The notes beneath the pieces are model-generated. The model saw nothing but the letters and a program-made list of their open reading frames with translations, searched no databases and was not told the origin of the DNA. Of a DNA stretch of 64,000 nucleotides, positions 7,413-16,590 are shown in pieces; positions within the stretch are counted from its first letter, which is position 1; each line of letters begins with the position of its first letter. Origin of the DNA: Mucilaginibacter sp. (GTDB taxonomy: Bacteria; Bacteroidota; Bacteroidia; Sphingobacteriales; Sphingobacteriaceae); the NCBI RefSeq assembly GCF_025359345.1, contig NZ_JANYGQ010000005.1, positions 1 through 64,000 of the forward strand, read 5' to 3'. Both the position numbers and the translations under genes were made by a program.

Positions 7413-9815
7413 TTACAATTTTATAAAAGTTGCTTTTCCAACCAGGCTTTTATCACTACCATTCGTTACCTGGATAATATATGTACCGGGCATCAGATGG
7501 CTAATATCGTTTTGCCACGTAGGCTGGGATGAGGTCGTTGTTGTGATAACTGACCCGGCTATGCTTATTATTTTAATGTCATATAATTGTGAAGCTGCAG
7601 TTGCTGGTGTGGCAACAGTTGAACTAAGTGTTTTAAGCGCAGATGAATTAGCATCGGTGGAATTCACGTTGCTTTGATTAATTGCTAAATTAATTACACC
7701 GCTCGCCGGATTTGGGTAAACATTAATATTGCCGGCAATGGAATTGTTTCCGTTTCCGTACACCAGCGTAACAATATTTGAGTAAGTTATAGCGCCATTT
7801 AAATCCTCTAGCTTTAGGCGGTACAGGTCTGTTCCGACCGGTGGGCTTTTATCAACCAAGCTATAGGTTCCCTCGCTGCTTGAAACATAACCGCCAACTA
7901 TGTTAAACGTTTTACCATTGTTTGAACTTCTTTCAACCGTAAAGTTGGTATAGTTTTCTTCGTTTTCGGTTTTCCATACCAATTCAGCTCCTTTGGTCGC
8001 TTTTGTTGCAGCAAAATTCAACAAATGCAGGCCAAGGGCCTTGTTTTGACGGATCACCAGGCTAAACCTGTTTGCACCCCAGCTATTTGTATCGCTCCTT
8101 AGTATATTAAATTGATAAACGGAATTGTGTTTTATATCCAGCGAATCTTTTTTGTAGGCATCCATCAACCATACTTCATAAATATCGGGTAGGTTTTTCA
8201 GTTCGGTCTTCTCTATTTTATATAAACCATCAGCAGTTGTACTTACATATAATCTAATTTTTGTCTGACTCTTCTTTGGTAATGGGATATCGTTTATTGA
8301 AGCAGTTATGTTATCCGATGTATAGCTTGAAAAATTCACACCACCGGTTCCTGCCATATGTTTTGAATCTTCATCTATCACAAATTCGTCTTTTGCGGTA
8401 TTTTCAAACCGGATAACCGCTTCTTCTATGTTATCCGAATCTTTTGACATTGCCATACGTACATATTGCAACACCGGGCCGCTATTAACCGGCTTTTTAC
8501 TCAATAACAGGTTCGATCCGGTTGCCTGGACGTTTGTCTTCGCTGATTCATGAAAAATCAGTTGCGCAGTTGCATCTTTTGCCTGTACATAAAAACCCTG
8601 CCCGCTTGGGATGATATCAGAGGCGCCGTTTAGTGCAAAGGTGCCATCGTAGGTGCCATAAATTTTTGTTGCTTCATTATATATATAAATTGTTTTGTTT
8701 ACCTGTGGGCCATAAATACCCGCTGTTGAAATGGTTGCGCTAAAGGTGTCCCAGTCAATTGAGCTGGCATACGGGTTGCCAACCATATTATACCCTACAT
8801 AGGTTGCAGGGTTTCCGGCGACTACTGCATATTGTAAGTTGGATAAACCGGTGTACCAGTGTACAAATGTTACTGTTTGCTGATTCAGTGTACCTTTGGA
8901 TACAAAGGTATTTGATTCAGGGATGGTGGTTGAAAAATATTTTGTGCTGATGTTAGTCAGGTCCCCCCTATAAAAAAACCAAAAGCCGGTGCCTGCATAC
9001 AGGTTAAAACTTCCATCATAATCAACTCCTACCGAATAAAGCGTAGAGTTATTAATTTTGTTGATCCCCCTGAAATTTCCCCCATTGAATGATCCATTGC
9101 TAAATAGAATATCGCCCCGGTATAAATAAATAGTAGGGTTACCTGTTTTACTCATTCCTCCTGCTGCACCAAGGCTACCCGTAATCGGTGCGTACGATGA
9201 AAGATAACTCAGATCGAAATAATAATTGCTCCCCACCTTTGCCGTGTACACCTGTGATGATAAAAAGCGGTAGCCTCGGTACTTGGAAGCGCCGCCGCTT
9301 ATATAACGTTGTACATTTACATTGTTAGTGATTGTCGAACCTGAAGGTATAGCTGCCACCGTTGCTGAACCGGTTATATCCGAATTCAATGTTAAATTGC
9401 CATTGGCATTTAAAGAAGTTGCATTAACCATCTGTAGTACGCCTTGACTTGAAACTGAAAAATTACCCGAACTCATAACGGCCGGACTGCCCGAGCCGCC
9501 GTTGCCGCTAAAAAACACATTGGTAAACATAGTACCGGAGCCGTTATCAATAAGGACCTGGTTTTGACCATTAAAAACAATATTGCCGGAACCCTGTGTG
9601 TAAGCGTTGCTATTGGTATAATTGCCCGACATAGTAAAGCTCCCGGTTTGCAAGTTTAAAGCACCCGAATTTGCCACATTTCCGGTTACCACAACGTAAC
9701 CGCTGTTAGCAATTACATAAGCGTTTGACGAAATTTTCATGCCTTGCGCAAATAAGAATGAAGGCATAACTATCAATCCCAGGATTAACGATATGATATT
9801 ATTTTTAGTTTTCAT
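7413..9815 (-). CDS. Secreted T9SS type A sorting-domain protein
   Basis: An 800-residue exported protein. It has a Sec signal (hydrophobic run ending near F-L-F-A-Q-G), an N-terminal repetitive Ser/Gly/Asn-rich beta region (about residues 25-160), a long middle domain, and a fibronectin-like segment near residue 600-690 (W-K-T-E-N-E-E-N-Y-T-N-F-T-V-E-R-S-S). It ends with a type IX secretion sorting domain beginning V-Y-P-N-P-A and ending G-K-A-T-F-I-K-L. The sorting domain is interrupted by a Ser/Thr/Ala-rich stretch of about 25 residues between the I-N-L-A-I strand and D-I-K-I-I-S-I. It starts 16 bp after the fibre-like gene, so the two are probably co-transcribed. Cargo function unknown; adhesion is plausible. 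Confidence 0.9.
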   Translation of the reverse strand: MKTKNNIISLILGLIVMPSFLFAQGMKISSNAYVIANSGYVVVTGNVANSGALNLQTGSFTMSGNYTNSNAYTQGSGNIVFNGQNQVLIDNGSGTMFTNVFFSGNGGSGSPAVMSSGNFSVSSQGVLQMVNATSLNANGNLTLNSDITGSATVAAIPSGSTITNNVNVQRYISGGASKYRGYRFLSSQVYTAKVGSNYYFDLSYLSSYAPITGSLGAAGGMSKTGNPTIYLYRGDILFSNGSFNGGNFRGINKINNSTLYSVGVDYDGSFNLYAGTGFWFFYRGDLTNISTKYFSTTIPESNTFVSKGTLNQQTVTFVHWYTGLSNLQYAVVAGNPATYVGYNMVGNPYASSIDWDTFSATISTAGIYGPQVNKTIYIYNEATKIYGTYDGTFALNGASDIIPSGQGFYVQAKDATAQLIFHESAKTNVQATGSNLLLSKKPVNSGPVLQYVRMAMSKDSDNIEEAVIRFENTAKDEFVIDEDSKHMAGTGGVNFSSYTSDNITASINDIPLPKKSQTKIRLYVSTTADGLYKIEKTELKNLPDIYEVWLMDAYKKDSLDIKHNSVYQFNILRSDTNSWGANRFSLVIRQNKALGLHLLNFAATKATKGAELVWKTENEENYTNFTVERSSNNGKTFNIVGGYVSSSEGTYSLVDKSPPVGTDLYRLKLEDLNGAITYSNIVTLVYGNGNNSIAGNINVYPNPASGVINLAINQSNVNSTDANSSALKTLSSTVATPATAASQLYDIKIISIAGSVITTTTSSQPTWQNDISHLMPGTYIIQVTNGSDKSLVGKATFIKL

Positions 9816-9831
9816 GGCCTTGTTTTTAGCA

Positions 9832-11010
9832 CTATTGAATCACGGTCACGTCACAAGTAATGGTACCAAGAGCACGCGGAAAAGCATCAGCATTTACAAA
9901 ACCAATGGCAATGGTATTACTACTGACTACCCGTATCCACGCCATAGAAATGGAACTTGGTAGCGCCGTTCTCGGATTAACAATCACCGTTGCATTAACA
10001 TTGGCGCCGGTTACAGTCACAGTCACCACTTCCGTTGCAGAAGCATAAGAAAAGGATGTATTATCGGTAAATGTAAAACTGGTTTTGATCATATTGGTCA
10101 GCACTGTGCCTGCAGTGCCAAGTTTATAAGTGCCGCCAACATCCAGTTTTGCTGTCGGGCTGGTGGTTGCAACCCCAACATTGCCGTTGCCGTCAATCCG
10201 CATGCGTTCGTTGGCGCCAACACCCCCGGTAAAAAATATCAAGTTTTTACCCGTGGTACCATTACCTATAGCAAAATCGTTGCCGGTAGAATATAGATAT
10301 CCATTACTTGCACCGCCAATCACACCTGTTCCGGTAAATCCGCTTGAGTTGATACCCAAATCCACAAAATTCACAGTTTCCGTGGCGGCGTCATTACTGG
10401 CCACCAGGTCCGAACTCGCGCTGCCGGTGCCTGCCTTGTTCTGGATATTTAATTGCAGGTAATTATCAATATAGCCTTTACCGCTCATCACGTTAAAGGA
10501 TGTAGTAGGACTGGAAGAAGAACCGGCATCCACCAGGAATTTTTCGCGGGGCGCGCCTGCTGTAAATACTGGGGCTGTGCCAACGGCAACATTGCCCAAG
10601 CTATCAACCAAAACGCGTTGTGTGTTATTGGTGCGCATTTTAAAACTGACGTTATTTGTCGTTCCTAAAAAATTGGCGCTTGAGTTTGTGCCGCCGTTGC
10701 CGGCTAAACTCCAGTCAGTGCTGACACTGGCTGCCAGCAACACCCAGGCAGTGGTTGTTCCGTTATAGTAATAAAATCCTTTGGTAGCATCGGTTTGGTA
10801 AACCAATAAACCATCAGCCGGTGTGGCAATGGCAGTGCGTTGGGCCTGGGTCATCCTCGGGGCTAAAAACCCTTTTAAAACAGATTTGACGTCTAATACC
10901 GAAGATGTATTACCAGTAGTATACGCTGCATCGTCGGTAACAACCACCGTTTGCGAAAAGACCTGGCTACAACAAGTCAAAAAAACAAACAAGCTAAAAA
11001 GATTTTTCAT
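9832..11010 (-). CDS. Secreted fibre-like protein (phage-tail-fibre-type repeats)
   Basis: A 392-residue protein with a signal peptide (M-K-N-L-F-S-L-F-V-F-L then C-C-S-Q-V-F-S-Q). The N-terminal segment S-S-V-L-D-V-K-S-V-L-K-G-F-L-A-P-R-M-T, then D-G-L-L-V-Y-Q-T-D, is a recurrent motif of Bacteroidota surface proteins resembling tail fibres. G-N-G-N-V-G-V near residue 280, followed by A-K-L-D-V-G-G, is the typical pre-chaperone collar. The body is rich in Gly, Asn, Ser, Thr. It ends in a short beta domain and lacks both a sorting domain and an intramolecular peptidase chaperone. Probably structural or adhesive on the surface; first gene of a pair with the T9SS protein. Confidence 0.8.
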   Translation of the reverse strand: MKNLFSLFVFLTCCSQVFSQTVVVTDDAAYTTGNTSSVLDVKSVLKGFLAPRMTQAQRTAIATPADGLLVYQTDATKGFYYYNGTTTAWVLLAASVSTDWSLAGNGGTNSSANFLGTTNNVSFKMRTNNTQRVLVDSLGNVAVGTAPVFTAGAPREKFLVDAGSSSSPTTSFNVMSGKGYIDNYLQLNIQNKAGTGSASSDLVASNDAATETVNFVDLGINSSGFTGTGVIGGASNGYLYSTGNDFAIGNGTTGKNLIFFTGGVGANERMRIDGNGNVGVATTSPTAKLDVGGTYKLGTAGTVLTNMIKTSFTFTDNTSFSYASATEVVTVTVTGANVNATVIVNPRTALPSSISMAWIRVVSSNTIAIGFVNADAFPRALGTITCDVTVIQ

Positions 11011-11162
11011 GTTCTTTATAAATTAATAGAAGGTTAAAAGATAACATGCTTTTTTGTCATCACCCTTTTTACGTAAATCGCCCCCTCGAATACCGGCCTT
11101 TTTTGTGACTGTTGTTACTATTTTTAGTGATCCTCGTCACCATTTCAATCGGTTGTCAGAAA
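11011..11162. other. Upstream region of the fibre-like gene
   Basis: This is the first part of a roughly 600-bp gap without an intact gene. It must contain the promoter of the leftward fibre/T9SS pair. No clear TAnnTTTG box or hairpin was found here. The rest of the gap holds a decayed sorting domain (separate entry) and, at 11440-11608, nothing recognisable. Confidence 0.4.
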
Positions 11163-11410
11163 TTATAACTTCACAAAAGTGGCTTTGCCACCCGGAGCGT
11201 TATTGCTGTTATTCAATACCCGGATCACATATGTCTTTGGAAGAAAGCAGGAAACATCATCCCGCCAGTTTGGTCATCCCTGTTGCTGTATTGGGGAATA
11301 TATCTGAATACCGCCGACCGGCCCCATCCAAATTACTCCTAACGGACGGGTATTACAAAAAATGGTAAACCATTACCTGGCGAAACAAAAGCCGTTAACG
11401 TTGAAAAGGT
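11163..11410 (-). pseudogene. Decayed T9SS type A sorting domain
   Basis: The minus strand reads W-R-D-D-V-S, then P-K-T-Y-V-I-R-V-L-N-N, then G-G-K-A-T-F-V-K-L and a stop at 11163-11165. This is an unmistakable end of a type A sorting domain, closely similar to the end of the 7.4-9.8 kb protein (G-K-A-T-F-I-K-L). Upstream, frame changes and stops (TGA at 11274-11276) break it. Degenerate pieces continue to about 11.4 kb (G-N-G-L-P-F-F-V-I-P-V-R may be the remains of a V-Y-P-N-P-V motif). It is therefore the 3' relic of a second T9SS cargo gene, left just upstream of the fibre gene. Confidence 0.75.
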
Positions 11411-11608
11411 TTCGGATAGCAGTAAAACCCGCGCACGATGAAAAAAGGCGAGAGAGCGCTGGTTCATTTTAACAAGCACATGAAAATAAATGCTAACGGC
11501 AAACAAATGCTGCAATTTCAAATAAGCAGGGCTTTTAAGCTAAACGTATTAGAGCGCGGTATATTGAGAGTATTGGGTTATTACCACCCCTTTTTTAAGG
11601 GTGTAAAC

Positions 11609-12404
11609 TTATTTATTATCAGTAATTTTCTTTTCAGCAACAATAAACAGGTAATCGCCGAAATCATTATTGTATGTTTTCTTTATATCGGTGAATTTGC
11701 CGCTTTCTAAATCTAATTGAAGCTTTAACAACCCTGTCCGTATTTCTTCCGCATTAGCAAGGGCAGCAAACGACGATATCCCTTTTCTTACGGCTTCGTC
11801 TAAATAAATCTGTGGTTTATTTTTGCCTGCGTATAAAAATGTATCCTGCAAATCATCCTGCACAAAATATTTTTCTGTCGCAGATATTTCAAAACCCGCG
11901 CCCCCCAATTCGTTTTTAATAACCTCAAAGGCCGGCATCTGTGAAATAGACAACTGAAGCATTTGGGGAAAATAGTGGTTTAGCCAATAATGTCCCATTT
12001 GATGGGGCGTTGCTGTAAATATCACAAACCGGCCACCAGGCTTTATCACTCTTGCTAATTCACTAAATGATTTCAAAAGATTAGCCCAGTGATGAATGGT
12101 AAGGGTAGCAATAACCCCATCGAAATTGCTAACATCAGCGGGTATTTGTTCAGCAGTTCCCTGCAGCCAAAGTATGGTTTCACCCCGCTTGCGCGCCTCC
12201 ATCAGCATTTGTTCCGATGGTTCAACACCAACAAAGTTCAACCCTTTGTTTGCGAGGGCGATGGTGTAGTTACCGGTTCCGCAGCCAATATCAAGGTATA
12301 GTCCAGACGGGTGAGGATTTAAAAAATAAACGACCTGCAATATACGGGTCGGCCTGCCGGGTGGTATTGTAGGTTGTGCCGATGATGTCGTATATTGGTT
12401 TCAT
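11609..12404 (-). CDS. Class I SAM-dependent methyltransferase with a frameshift
   Basis: The main open frame (from 12340) carries the SAM-binding motif L-D-I-G-C-G-T-G-N-Y, V-G-V-E-P-S as motif II, and V-I-K-P-G-G-R-F as motif post-III, the usual Methyltransf_11 layout. Its apparent start is not genuine. An ATG at 12404 in another frame begins M-K-P-I-Y-D-I-I-G-T-T-Y-N-T-T-R, then A-D-P-Y-I-A-G-R-L, the expected N-terminus of this family. It joins perfectly to F-L-N-P-H-P-S-G if one base is removed from a six-A run (12321-12326; T6 on the coding strand). Either a real +1 indel has inactivated the gene or the assembly has a homopolymer error. Methyl acceptor unknown. Confidence 0.8.
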
Positions 12405-12500
12405 TGGATGATAAACGCAATATATTGATGTTTAATTAACATCACCAATAATCACAAAAATATGATATTACAGACACGCGACATCCAACACCTAAGTCAA

Positions 12501-12887
12501 CTATTCCCCCTTCAACACCGATAAAATATTCCCTGCCGGGTCTTTAAACCAAGCGATATCCGGGCCATAACCATTACCGCGCATAATACCTTTTTCGTCG
12601 GTTTTCATTTGTCCGAAATCGTATTGCTCAAATTTGATCCCTTTAGCTATAAGCCCATCAACTGCTTTATCCACATCATCCACATTAAAATTAAGGATGG
12701 TAAATGTGGCCGGCTCATGATTAGGTTTGGGGTAAACAATAATTTTGGTACCGCCTGCTATAAGCAAAGTCATTATCCCCATTTCATTTTCGGAAATCTC
12801 AATGCCGAGGGTACCATTATAAAACTCTTTGGCCTTTTGCATATCGTTTACCGAAAAACCGCTGTATGCTTTGGTGTTTTTAAACAT
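12501..12887 (-). CDS. VOC (glyoxalase/bleomycin-resistance-like) protein
   Basis: A 128-residue vicinal-oxygen-chelate fold protein. Two beta-alpha-beta-beta-beta modules are visible: [15 protein letters not shown] in the first, and [13 protein letters not shown] in the second. The end [15 protein letters not shown] is the typical final strand with Asp-Pro-x-Gly-Asn. Cytoplasmic. The substrate is not predictable. It is followed leftward, after a gap, by the frameshifted methyltransferase, and preceded by the helix-hairpin-helix protein 25 bp upstream, so the two small genes may be co-transcribed. Confidence 0.88.
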   Translation of the reverse strand: MFKNTKAYSGFSVNDMQKAKEFYNGTLGIEISENEMGIMTLLIAGGTKIIVYPKPNHEPATFTILNFNVDDVDKAVDGLIAKGIKFEQYDFGQMKTDEKGIMRGNGYGPDIAWFKDPAGNILSVLKGE

Positions 12888-12911
12888 AATTTAATTGGTT
12901 TATGAGGGTGT

Positions 12912-13214
12912 TTATTTACCCCTGGTTTTAAATGACAATCCTTCGGCCGCTAAAGCCCCCAGTAATTTCGGCATTGAAGCAGGACCCATCCCGTGAAATT
13001 TTAAAATCTCGGCTTTGGTAAATTCCGAAAGCTTCTTCACCGTTTTTATCCCGTTGTTCTTTAACGCACGCCTCGCAGGCGCTCCAAGTGTTGAAAGAAA
13101 ACCATCTGTCGGCTTTCGCTCACTTTCGCAAATGGGGCATGTTAGGCAATCACTGCTTTTGTAATATTTGTGGCCGTTCTCGCAGATTTTCAGGTTTTTA
13201 TTTTCGTTTGCCAT
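12912..13214 (-). CDS. RNA polymerase alpha-CTD-like helix-hairpin-helix protein with zinc-binding N-terminus
   Basis: A 100-residue protein. The N-terminal part has I-C-E-N-G-H-K-Y-Y-K-S-S-D-C followed by C-P-I-C, a probable zinc knuckle. The C-terminal part (about residues 40-95: F-L-S-T-L-G-A-P-A-R-R-A-L, then T-V-K-K-L-S-E-F-T, then H-G-M-G-P-A-S-M-P-K-L) is the (HhH)-type fold of the RNA polymerase alpha C-terminal domain. I use ATG 13214 (M-A-N-E-N-K), because the upstream extension to 13277 is not conserved-looking. Nucleic-acid binding is likely. Role unknown. Confidence 0.8.
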   Translation of the reverse strand: MANENKNLKICENGHKYYKSSDCLTCPICESERKPTDGFLSTLGAPARRALKNNGIKTVKKLSEFTKAEILKFHGMGPASMPKLLGALAAEGLSFKTRGK

Positions 13215-13401
13215 GGTATTTTCACTGAATATAAGCAAATCTACAAGTCTAAAACTACCGGCAAAGGGTGCAAACACGCCAATTTACTATACAAATTGTG
13301 CCATTAAGTTGTTTTAATTAGTTCAAAATAAGTTAACTAAGCATTAATATGCCGTGTTTAGCTAATTACCGTTTTATTAATGATACCTTTATTGAATTAC
13401 A

Positions 13402-13749
13402 ATGGAAGAAAGAAAATACTTAACTACCTGGAAAAGGTACATCCCCGTTATCCGTTTGCACTTAAAGAGAAGCCTGAACGAAGAACAGCAATTTAAGCTG
13501 AACATCACTGACTTTGAATCGGCCGGCGACCGCGGCAAATCGGGCTATACCTTTAACATAGCCTTAGAAAACGGCAAGGTTACCAATAATATCAGCGGCT
13601 CGGCTGTAGCTCGCGATTTGTACGAGGCCCTTAAAGCTGATGAAGCTATAAAAGCCATGCTTCAAAACAAAAGCATCAAAATCAGTGTAGGCAAATCTTT
13701 TATGTTGTCGATAAAAACAAGCCATATATCGGCTTATAAGGAAGTTTAA
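13402..13749 (+). CDS. Hypothetical protein, 115 residues
   Basis: No family recognised. The protein has no signal peptide or membrane segment, is basic at the start (R-K-Y-L-T-T-W-K-R-Y), and alternates short strands and helices (F-K-L-N-I-T-D-F-E, then Y-T-F-N-I-A-L-E-N-G-K). A TACCTTTA box about 20 bp upstream (around 13383) resembles the -7 element of this phylum. It stands alone on the plus strand, 135 bp before ferritin; the gap between them holds no obvious stop structure. Confidence 0.65.
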   Translation: MEERKYLTTWKRYIPVIRLHLKRSLNEEQQFKLNITDFESAGDRGKSGYTFNIALENGKVTNNISGSAVARDLYEALKADEAIKAMLQNKSIKISVGKSFMLSIKTSHISAYKEV

Positions 13750-13883
13750 CTCTTACACCTTAGTTTTATTTTCTGCGGGATACAACCGGTATCCTGCGCC
13801 TGTCTGCAAAAATATTCTTGCATATCTGCCTGCTGCGTAAACTTTTTTGTGCCCGGTTGGTTTAGTGGATAAATCTATCTGAC

Positions 13884-14435
13884 ATGAACACTAACCGACT
13901 ATCCGACTCGCTTGCAAAAGCCCTTAACGACCAAATGACCAACGAGGCGCATAACGCCCAGATTTACCTGAGTTACGCAGCATGGGCCAGCGATAAAGGC
14001 TATGATGGCATTGCCAATTTCCTGTTCCGTCACTCGAACGAGGAGCGCAACCACATGATGAAGTTTTTGGAATACATTTTAAAGCGCGGCGGAAAGGTGG
14101 TGGTAACAGCCATACCCGAACCGGGGCCCGACCCTAAAAGCGTAAACGATTGTTTTGAAAAAGTATTTACTTCGGAAGTTGAGAATACAACCAGGATTTA
14201 CAACATTGTAGATATGAGCCTGCAACAAAAAGACTGGGCAACCTGGAACTTTATGCAATGGTTTGTAAAAGAACAAACGGAGGAAGAAACCATGGCGCTT
14301 GATTTACTCGGCAAGATCAAAAAAGCCGGCGGTGCAAATGCAAATGACGATGCCCTGTATAACCTCGACAAAGATTTGGGTACAACCCCAGATGACGCAG
14401 TATTGGCGCAGGATACAACTGTTGAGAATCCGTGA
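13884..14435 (+). CDS. ftnA: Ferritin (FtnA-like, non-haem)
   Basis: A 183-residue four-helix-bundle iron-storage protein. The diiron ferroxidase residues are visible: Glu in helix A (D-Q-M-T-N-E-A-H-N-A-Q-I-Y), E-E-R-N-H (ExxH) in helix B, Glu in helix C (V-F-T-S-E-V-E), and K-E-Q-T-E-E-E in helix D. It lacks a haem-binding bacterioferritin methionine layout. The C-terminus is about 10 residues longer than usual, acidic and Thr/Asp rich. It would assemble into a cytoplasmic 24-mer that stores Fe(III). Confidence 0.95.
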   Translation: MNTNRLSDSLAKALNDQMTNEAHNAQIYLSYAAWASDKGYDGIANFLFRHSNEERNHMMKFLEYILKRGGKVVVTAIPEPGPDPKSVNDCFEKVFTSEVENTTRIYNIVDMSLQQKDWATWNFMQWFVKEQTEEETMALDLLGKIKKAGGANANDDALYNLDKDLGTTPDDAVLAQDTTVENP

Positions 14436-14511
14436 TTTTTAAGTCTTAAGCCCTAAGTCTTAAGTCCTTTTTTGACTTGAGACTATCGACCTAAGACTCA
14501 AGACTTTCAAA
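14436..14511. repeat. AAGTCTTAAG inverted repeat element
   Basis: TTAAGTCTTAAGCCCTAAGTCTTAAGTC on the left faces GACTTGAGACT...CCTAAGACTCAAGACTT on the right around a TTTTTT run. It fills the whole gap between the convergent ferritin and GH30-like genes. The structure plus the T run could also terminate ferritin transcription. Confidence 0.75.
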
Positions 14512-16491
14512 CTATTCGCTTATCAAAGTCACATAACTCGTGGCCGGCATTTTAAATTCTGCCGCGCCATTTTTTATTTTCACGCTGCCCTGTTTCATGC
14601 TTGTCTCTTTGTTTGTTGTGTAAATGTTTAGCTCTTTTACACCAGCGGGGAAGCCTGTTAAAGTCACCTTGCGTTTAGAGCCGTTATTAACCAGGTGGAT
14701 GGCGTACGCCCCTTTACTATTATCGCCCAACGCTGCGCACGAAACATCTGCTTTGCTACTTGTTATCGGCACGGCATACAATCCTTTTGGTGTTATAGAT
14801 AACTGCTTAAGGTTCCAGAAACGTTGACCGGGATGCAATGGCTCATTGTTCCCAAATATCCCCCCTCCTATCAACGGCGAATAGTCAGACGTTAGCTGCC
14901 ATTGTAATATAGATGCCGGCTGGCAAATGGCCAACATGCGGGTATACAGGTTTATTTCCTCCAGCGCATAGGTTGGTTCCTGGAAAATATCCGGGTAGTT
15001 CCAGGCTGCGGCATCAATGCTGCCCTCGCCAACTAATAATGGAACGCCAAGTTTGGTGGCGGCATCGGCCCATTTTTGCAATATCGGTGTATCCCAGCCG
15101 CGCCATGAGTGGAATGATATGGCACCGATGTATTGTTTGGCATCCGGGTCGTTCAACGCAGGGTCGATAAAGGTATAAGTTGTAGCGTCGGAGTTATCAC
15201 CCAGTAGCATTTTTGTATTTACCCCATGCGCAGCAAAATAAGCACCGCAGCCTTTTATAAAGTCAACATGTTCCTGCGCGGTTACTCTTACATTTATCCC
15301 TAAATCCGACTCGTTGAACGAAAATAGCTTTGGTTCGGTACCATATTTATTTTTTAGGTAAATGATATAATCGGCTATGGATTTGTAAATCGCTTCCATG
15401 TTATCCTTATTCAGCTTATTGCCCCAGATACCGTTAACTGGTCGAAAATTGAGCTTACCCTCGGCTGCCCAATCTGGCGGGAACCACGCCGAAAGAATTA
15501 CCGGGATGCCCAGGCTGTCCATGCGGTGTGCCATTTCCATCGCTTTTATTACAGCAGGATGAATTTTGCCGGAGTCGGCAACCACTTTCGGGTCAGTATC
15601 TAGTTTTGGCTGCCAAAAACGCCAGGGCATCTCTACACGTCCCCAAGCCACACGCAGGTTTTGAAGCGAATAATCAATGACCTGCGGGTCGTTTTTGGGA
15701 TTTTGCAGGCGGAAGTTACCGCCCAGTCCCTCAAACGCCCGGCCTTGTTGCGCGGTGTTTATGGTAAGAGCAACCGGGGTCTCGTCAATTTCGCCTGAGG
15801 CTTTGATAGTAAATTCTTTTTCGACCGTTTCGCCATTCTTAACCTCGCCGAGTTTTAACGGGATAAAAAGCGTTAATTTGCTTTGCCCGTTCACACTTTC
15901 AGTACGTACCATCATTAGCGATTTTCCCCCCGGTTTTACGCTAAATTTGCGCGTGGCGGTTTCTAACTCCAAACCTTTAGCATTATCGTCATATTCCGCA
16001 GGGCTGGCCTTAACAAAGCGGTCAAGTTCAGGTTTGTCGCCGCCTGAATAACGCAGGTCGCCGTTTAAAAATTCATTGGGTAAAGCTATTACGAAATAAA
16101 CACCTTGCACGGTAGTATCTTTATGCGCGGTTAATTGAACGGTTACTTTTATCTTCCCGCTGCCGTTATCTTTTACGTTTTCCGTAAAATGCAAGCTATC
16201 TATACTGGTGGTAACTTCCTGCTCATCGTCGTTTACGCGTTTGTAGTGGGGCTGCTGCTTTTCTTTGGCAGTTGATACAGCGTGTTTCCTATCGGTGCTT
16301 ACTACCCGCAGGCTGGTTTCAAAATCAAATAGTTGCCCGCTTTTGCGGATGCCTGTTATATTGCCCCAGGGCTCAACCTGGGCCTGGCTATAGGCATTTT
16401 TTTCAGATGCCATTAATGATATGATTATCGCCAATAAAAATACAGGCCTTGTTCCTTTTGAATTATTAAAGATGTTTCTCAAAACGCTCAC
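14512..16491 (-). CDS. Secreted GH30-like glycosidase (clan GH-A)
   Basis: A 659-residue exported enzyme with an N-terminal hydrophobic signal (P-V-F-L-L-A-I-I-I-S-L). Residues about 35-250 form a beta-rich, family-specific region. The catalytic (beta/alpha)8 part begins at G-R-A-F-E-G-L-G-G-N-F-R. The proposed acid/base Glu lies in S-F-N-E-S-D near residue 392 and the nucleophile Glu in L-V-G-E-G-S near residue 487. A small beta domain follows. GH30 is the best fit on the E-G-L-G-G start, but GH39 or another clan-A family is possible. It closes a leftward cluster with GH20 and GT39-type genes. Confidence 0.75.
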   Translation of the reverse strand: MSVLRNIFNNSKGTRPVFLLAIIISLMASEKNAYSQAQVEPWGNITGIRKSGQLFDFETSLRVVSTDRKHAVSTAKEKQQPHYKRVNDDEQEVTTSIDSLHFTENVKDNGSGKIKVTVQLTAHKDTTVQGVYFVIALPNEFLNGDLRYSGGDKPELDRFVKASPAEYDDNAKGLELETATRKFSVKPGGKSLMMVRTESVNGQSKLTLFIPLKLGEVKNGETVEKEFTIKASGEIDETPVALTINTAQQGRAFEGLGGNFRLQNPKNDPQVIDYSLQNLRVAWGRVEMPWRFWQPKLDTDPKVVADSGKIHPAVIKAMEMAHRMDSLGIPVILSAWFPPDWAAEGKLNFRPVNGIWGNKLNKDNMEAIYKSIADYIIYLKNKYGTEPKLFSFNESDLGINVRVTAQEHVDFIKGCGAYFAAHGVNTKMLLGDNSDATTYTFIDPALNDPDAKQYIGAISFHSWRGWDTPILQKWADAATKLGVPLLVGEGSIDAAAWNYPDIFQEPTYALEEINLYTRMLAICQPASILQWQLTSDYSPLIGGGIFGNNEPLHPGQRFWNLKQLSITPKGLYAVPITSSKADVSCAALGDNSKGAYAIHLVNNGSKRKVTLTGFPAGVKELNIYTTNKETSMKQGSVKIKNGAAEFKMPATSYVTLISE

Positions 16492-16590
16492 AATTATTTC
16501 AGCTTTAAAAATAACGCTATTCGAGCTTAATTGTTAATGATATTGCGGAAATTGATAAGCTGAATTTTGCATCATTGCGTGGGATAAAAA

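Noticed and set aside
11054..11368. Plus-strand frame in the gap after the fibre gene
   Set aside because: The minus strand here contains a recognisable decayed T9SS sorting domain, which explains the open frame.
11438..11710. Plus-strand frame between the relic and the methyltransferase
   Set aside because: Half of it overlaps the methyltransferase on the other strand, and its sequence has no protein-family character.
12321..12326. Programmed frameshift at the T6 run in the methyltransferase
   Set aside because: Joining the frames needs +1 slippage (one base skipped). The run does not give the usual -1 slippery pattern in the right frame, so a simple indel is more likely.
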